Shown here piece by piece: positions 60,141 through 64,000 of a DNA stretch of 64,000 nt. The stretch comes from Palsa-504 sp963790065. Its GTDB lineage: Bacteria; Actinomycetota; Actinomycetes; Streptosporangiales; Streptosporangiaceae. The stretch lies in the NCBI GenBank assembly GCA_963790065.1, contig CAWBNK010000018.1:186001-250000 (forward strand), in the 5' to 3' direction. A program made the position numbers and the translations under genes. Below the pieces are notes generated by a model, which saw only the letters and a program-made list of their open reading frames with translations, was not told the origin of the DNA and ran no database searches. Within the stretch, counting starts at the first letter, position 1. Each line of letters opens with the position of its first letter.

Positions 60141-60305
60141 GTGACCGGCATCGTCCGCAGGCCGGGCCCGCCGTTGCGCGGGCTGGTCCGCGCGATCACC
60201 TACCAGGCCGGCGAGCAGCCGCCGACCTCGGTCGAGAAGATCCCGCCCGGGGCAGGGACCAGCCTGCGGGTCAACCTGAACCGGGATGAGTTCCGGTCCT
60301 ATGGC
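60141..60305 (+). pseudogene. 5' remnant of an AraC-family regulator gene
   Basis: GTG 60141 begins VTGIVRRPGPPLRGLVRAIT, then YQAGEQPPTSVEKIPPGAGT and SLRVNLNRDEFRSYG, as in the sensor domain start of AraC regulators. The frame then enters antisense of the next gene and loses similarity. It is cut after ~55 codons by the convergent GTPase gene. Confidence 0.68.
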
Positions 60306-60318
60306 GACGCCGGCCGGG

Positions 60319-62310
60319 TTAGTGGCTGCGGGCGGCGGCCAGTTCGGTGCGGAAGTGCTCGTAGTCGGCGAGTTCGCGGCCGACCGGGGCCAGCACCAGA
60401 TCGCTGGTGACGTCGCCGATCTTGGCCATGATGGCCTGGTTGGCCTGCTCGCGTTCGCGGTCGGCGGCCAGCACCACCATGTTCTGGCACCACGACTCGA
60501 TCAGCCAGCCGAGCAGCAGCAGCGCGATCACCATGACACCGAGCCAGGGCGCCAGCGAGACGCTGATCAGCGAGGACGACTTATGCGAGCCGTGCAGGGC
60601 CAGGATCAGCGCGATCCAGACCACCCCCGCCGCGGCCAGCAGCATCAGCAGGCCCTGGGCCAGCGCGATCAGCCGCCACCAGCTGGTCACCTTGTCCCGG
60701 GACGGCAGGCCCTGGGCCACCGCCGCGCCCAGCGCGGTCTGGGCTTCGTTGGCCCGTGACCTGGCGGCCGCGCGCACGGTCCGCGACCAGGGCTCAGGTA
60801 GCGAACCGCCGACCTGGTCGGCGAATACCGTGATCGCGTTGTCGATGTCGGATCGCTGCGCCTGCGGAACGTCGGCGGGGGCCCTGGCCAGCAGCTTGCG
60901 GGCCGACGTACCGCCGGAGCCGCGCAGCCGGTCGGCCAGCCGGGCCGGCGGCCAGCCGATGAGGGCGGCGGCGCGCCGCTCGCGGATGCCGTTCAGGGCC
61001 TCGGTGGCCGCGGCCACCCCGGCGGCCTTGGCGAAGGCAGCCGTCAGCGTTCCCGCGGGGCTGGCCGGGACGTACATGGCGGGATCGAGGGCGCGCGCGA
61101 CGCCCGTGCCGTCCGGTGTGGCGTCCTCCCAGGGCGGACGCGCCGAGGAGGCCGACTTGGCGGTCGGGGAGCCGGCTGGCCAGGGCTGCCATTCGTCTGA
61201 CGCCCCCGCCTGCCCGTTGGCGGGCCCGGTCGGGTCTGCCCACGGCGCGGCGGGCGCCTGCTGCGCGCCGTCGGCGTCCAGGGCCGGGTCGCCGGCGGCC
61301 CATTCGTCCTGCTCCCACGGCGGACGTTCGGCCCCGGGCGTGGCGACGGGCTGTGATCCGTTCCCGTTGCCCGCGGTGGTCGCGGCGGCGCCGACGGCCG
61401 GCGCGGCGGACAGCAGCGCGGCCGGCTCCGACGGCAGCCAGCCGGGCACCGGGTCGCCGGCGTAGGCGGCGAACCGCTCCAGCAGGGCGTCGATATCCGC
61501 GGCGATCCGGTCCGACGCCGCGCGCCGGGCGGCCACCGCTTTGGCCAGTACACGGCGCAGCTCATTCAGGCCGGCGCCGGTGATCGCGGAGGTCACCAGC
61601 ACGGGCGCCTCGGTGAGCCCTTCGGCATCCAGCAGCCTGCGCAGGTCGTTCCGGCAGTCGTCGACCTGCTCGGCGTTCAGCGTGTCGGCCTGGTTGAGCA
61701 CCACCGTGATCACGGAGGCGTGGCCGGCCAGCGGCACCAGGTACCGCCGGTGCACCGAGGCGTCCGCGTACTTCAGCGGATCGAGCACCCAGACCAGCAT
61801 GTCGGCCATCTTGACCAGGCGGTCGACCAGGGCCGCCGAGCCGGTGACCACCGAGTCGTGGTCGGGCAGGTCGAGCAGCAGCAGCCCGGTCAGCGATGCC
61901 TCGCCCTCATCAAGCGCGCTGGCCCGGGCGTACCGGTGCCGCCGCTGCACGCTGAGCCAGTCGAGCAGGGGGGCGGCCCCCTCCATGCCCCACACGCAGG
62001 CGTGCGAGTGCTTGGTCGTCGGCCGCATCACCCCGGCGGGCGAGAAGGAGGCGCCGGCCAGGACGTTGAACAGCGAGGACTTGCCGCTGCCGGTGCCGCC
62101 GGCCAGGGCCACCACGGTGTGCGTGGCGGACATCCGCAGCCGCTCGCCCGACCGCCGCAGCAGCGTCTCCGAGTCGGCCAGCAGCTCAGGGTTGAACCCC
62201 TCGGATCCGGATCTGGCGGATCCGAGGCGGGTGAGCTCGGTGAGCGAGGCGAGCCTGGCGGGCAGGCGCGTGACCGGCAGGCCGGTCACCCCGATTGTGT
62301 TCGCTGTCAC
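60319..62310 (-). CDS. Dynamin-like GTPase with C-terminal membrane helices (DynB-type)
   Basis: 663 residues. G1 is AGGTGSGKSS (residues ~69-78), the switch region has RPTTKHSHACVWG, G3 is LDLPDHDS and G4 is NQADT. A long low-complexity Pro/Trp insert (residues ~310-410, three PPWE motifs) precedes a helical domain with two membrane helices (GLLMLLAAAGVVWIALILAL; LGVMVIALLLLGWLIESW). Streptomyces DynA/DynB are two dynamin-like proteins encoded side by side; DynB is the integral one and both stabilise septal FtsZ in sporulation. This pair fits that description (inference from layout and knowledge). GTG 62310 overlaps the neighbour stop. Confidence 0.72.
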   Translation of the reverse strand: MTANTIGVTGLPVTRLPARLASLTELTRLGSARSGSEGFNPELLADSETLLRRSGERLRMSATHTVVALAGGTGSGKSSLFNVLAGASFSPAGVMRPTTKHSHACVWGMEGAAPLLDWLSVQRRHRYARASALDEGEASLTGLLLLDLPDHDSVVTGSAALVDRLVKMADMLVWVLDPLKYADASVHRRYLVPLAGHASVITVVLNQADTLNAEQVDDCRNDLRRLLDAEGLTEAPVLVTSAITGAGLNELRRVLAKAVAARRAASDRIAADIDALLERFAAYAGDPVPGWLPSEPAALLSAAPAVGAAATTAGNGNGSQPVATPGAERPPWEQDEWAAGDPALDADGAQQAPAAPWADPTGPANGQAGASDEWQPWPAGSPTAKSASSARPPWEDATPDGTGVARALDPAMYVPASPAGTLTAAFAKAAGVAAATEALNGIRERRAAALIGWPPARLADRLRGSGGTSARKLLARAPADVPQAQRSDIDNAITVFADQVGGSLPEPWSRTVRAAARSRANEAQTALGAAVAQGLPSRDKVTSWWRLIALAQGLLMLLAAAGVVWIALILALHGSHKSSSLISVSLAPWLGVMVIALLLLGWLIESWCQNMVVLAADREREQANQAIMAKIGDVTSDLVLAPVGRELADYEHFRTELAAARSH

Positions 62311-64000
62311 CTGACCGCCTCGAGCGAGAATTCCGCCTGGTACAACCGGACCGCCGCGACGTCCTCGCAGGGTCCGGCCCCCTCGATCACCTCGACGAAC
62401 CTGACCGTTTCCTCGTCAAGCAGCAGCCGGACCCGGTGCAGCAGGTCGGCGCGGGTCCTGGCCAGGATCTCGGCCAGCATCCCCGGGCCGAACACCGAGG
62501 TCAGCAGCCGCCGGGGCTCGGTGTAGATGCTGGTGCCCTCGACGTCGGGGGCGGGCGCGCCAGCGCTGATTGCTTCGTTGCCGGGCGCGTTCTCGCCGAG
62601 CATGGCGACCAGGACGACCAGGCTGAGGGCCTCGTCGTCGAAGGCGATCCGCCGGGCCGCGGGCCGCAGGTCCTCCAGCTCCACCAGCCGGGTGAGGTGA
62701 TCCTGCCAGGCGCCGATCGCACGCGCGGCGCGCAGCGCGAGATCAGGCGAAGAGCGGCCGAAGGCGGCGGCCTGGTTCGCCTCCGCGGTCCCGTTCTGGG
62801 CGCCGCCGCCGGTGCCGCCGCTGCTGCCGAAGGCGGATTCGAAGATCTGCTTGGCGTACTCGCCGCGGGCCCGCTCGGCGGCCGCGTCGGCCAGCAGCGT
62901 GGTCCCGGCGGGATGGCCGCGCCAGCTGCCGTCCACGTTCTCCGCCGCGCGGTCCGCGATCGAGACGACGAACGACTCCAGGGCCGAGCGCAGCGCCGAG
63001 TTGAGGGCCGCGGTCCGGGACGGCCCGCGGCGCGCGCGCTTGCCCTTCCGGCTGACGGGCTTCGCGGCCTTGCCGCCGCGGCGCGGCCGCAGGTCGCCGC
63101 CGACCACGCAGTCCTGCCAGCGGGCGACCACCTCGCCGGTGAGCAGCGAGCCGTTCTTCAGGCCGGCGTTGACCTCGGTGTAGGCGCGCTCGAAGGCGGC
63201 CTCGGCGGTCTGCCGCAGCTGGCCGCTGAAGGTGACCTGCTCCTCGACGTGCGCGGCCATGGCCGGAACGCGGGTCTTGAACGTGTCGAGCACGCCGGAC
63301 ATGGTCTGGGAGAGCACCGCGACCCGGCGGTCGCTGCGCGCGGCCGTGTCGGCCAGCCAGTCCCTGATCGGCTGGTAGGCGTCGGGCGGGAGCATGCCGT
63401 CGATGAGCGGGGTCTCCATGATGACGAAGCGGTTCTCGGCCGTGATCCCGTTGGCGTCGAGCATGGCGTTGAAGTGGTCGGATAGTTCGGTGCGGTAGGC
63501 CTGCGGGATGCGGGACAGGACCACGCCGAGCGCGGCCTTACGTTCCCTGGCGTGCTGCAGGATCTCCCACACCGGCCCGTCGGCGTATCGGCTGGCACTG
63601 GTCATGAACAGCCACAGGTCCGAGGCGTCGAGGAACTGGTAGGCGAACTCGTGGTGGGCCTGGACCACCGAGTCGATGTCCGGCGTGTCCAGCAGCGCGA
63701 TGCCGCGCGGCATGCCCTCGCTGGCGGCCAGCACGAGCAGCCCGTCGCGGCCGGGCCGGGCCAGCCCCTCCTGCCGGACGCGGGGCAGGGTGGGCAGGAA
63801 GTTGTTCTCGGCGAACCAGTCGATGTCGTCGGGATGGCAGGCCAGGACCGGGCTGTTGGTGGTCGGGCGGCGCACGCCGGTAGCGCTCACGTGCGACCCG
63901 ACGATGCTGTTCACCAGGGTCGACTTCCCGGCTCCGGTCGAGCCGACCATGGCTACCAGGACCGGCGCGGCGGACCGGCGGATCCGGGGCAGCAGGTAGT
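62307..64000 (-). CDS. Dynamin-like GTPase (DynA-type), 5' end outside window
   Basis: At least 564 residues are visible; the frame continues to the right edge with YLLPRIRRSAAPVLV before AMVGSTGAGKSTLVNSIVGS (G1). RRPTTNSPVLA is the switch, LLDTPDID is G3, and a G4-like LSRIP follows. The remainder is helical with a Gly/Gln-rich insert and the basic block RRGGKAAKPVSRKGKRARRG. No membrane helix is visible, in keeping with a peripheral DynA-like partner. The stop overlaps the next gene as GTGA, so equal expression with the DynB-type protein is likely. Confidence 0.72.
   Translation of the reverse strand, partial: YLLPRIRRSAAPVLVAMVGSTGAGKSTLVNSIVGSHVSATGVRRPTTNSPVLACHPDDIDWFAENNFLPTLPRVRQEGLARPGRDGLLVLAASEGMPRGIALLDTPDIDSVVQAHHEFAYQFLDASDLWLFMTSASRYADGPVWEILQHARERKAALGVVLSRIPQAYRTELSDHFNAMLDANGITAENRFVIMETPLIDGMLPPDAYQPIRDWLADTAARSDRRVAVLSQTMSGVLDTFKTRVPAMAAHVEEQVTFSGQLRQTAEAAFERAYTEVNAGLKNGSLLTGEVVARWQDCVVGGDLRPRRGGKAAKPVSRKGKRARRGPSRTAALNSALRSALESFVVSIADRAAENVDGSWRGHPAGTTLLADAAAERARGEYAKQIFESAFGSSGGTGGGAQNGTAEANQAAAFGRSSPDLALRAARAIGAWQDHLTRLVELEDLRPAARRIAFDDEALSLVVLVAMLGENAPGNEAISAGAPAPDVEGTSIYTEPRRLLTSVFGPGMLAEILARTRADLLHRVRLLLDEETVRFVEVIEGAGPCEDVAAVRLYQAEFSLEAVR

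Noticed and set aside
59945..60199. N-terminal extension of the HtrA-like gene
   Set aside because: It crosses the VOC remnant in the wrong frame, has no ribosome site and adds Arg/Pro-rich sequence.

Overview
The window is high-GC (about 70 percent), densely coding DNA from an actinomycete-type bacterium. Evidence: the minus-strand run ftsK / RodZ-like HTH protein / rimO / pgsA / cinA-type / clgR matches the conserved actinobacterial order, and there is a dapA-RNase J pair, a 'TIGR03086' mycothiol-type protein, a group II truncated haemoglobin, a tandem pair of dynamin-like GTPases and many GTG starts. Many genes seem to have leaderless promoters (TAnnnT box 6-7 nt before the start codon). 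No rRNA, tRNA, CRISPR array, integrase or intact transposase was seen. I cannot name the genus from sequence alone.

Layout. 1-2.0 kb: the end of a membrane protein, an Rrf2 regulator and clgR. 2.0-8.5 kb: the core minus-strand block cinA, pgsA, rimO, rodZ-like, ftsK. 8.7-12.3 kb: a 2-hydroxyacid dehydrogenase, a DinB-fold protein divergent from an AraC regulator, and a frameshifted DUF559/AbiEi-like gene. 12.5-15.4 kb: a palindromic dispersed repeat, then RNase J and dapA. 15.5-20.0 kb: a putative exopolysaccharide locus made of a lipoprotein, a HlyD/Alg44-like adaptor and a divergent processive GT2 synthase broken by a 1-nt frameshift. 20.1-25.8 kb: a small protein, an orphan solute-binding lipoprotein, then padR with a MacB/FtsX-type ABC exporter. 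25.8-33.6 kb: a complete carbohydrate ABC importer (binding protein, two permeases, MsmK/UgpC ATPase) with a LacI regulator and PfkB kinase; several AACGTT-centred palindromes in the two intergenic regions look like the LacI operators.

33.8-43.3 kb: an orphan conserved small protein, a sedolisin with no obvious prodomain, an ArsR-like regulator with an MFS exporter, an HNH nuclease, a prolyl oligopeptidase, MscS, truncated haemoglobin and a DinB-like protein. 43.3-49.0 kb: a Pro-rich membrane protein with a Ser/Thr kinase, a VOC protein, and a DrrAB-type ABC exporter divergent from a MarR regulator with a palindromic operator. 49.1-53.0 kb: ettA, a membrane diguanylate cyclase and a second SSB. 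53.3-58.5 kb: an aldo/keto reductase and a histidine-utilisation operon (hutU, an M20 amidohydrolase, hutF) joined by GTGA overlaps. 58.5-60.3 kb: decayed DNA with three gene remnants, inverted repeats and an HtrA-like protease. 60.3-64.0 kb: two overlapping dynamin-like GTPase genes, the second cut by the window edge.

The most striking cross-cutting signals are: (i) many short tandem duplications (10-42 bp), several exactly spanning stop codons of convergent genes and others in-frame in linkers; (ii) a 24-bp dispersed element present four times; (iii) a G-run/C-run mini-palindrome family at the 5' ends of hut genes; (iv) the Alg8/Alg44-like secretion locus in an organism with no classical outer membrane.
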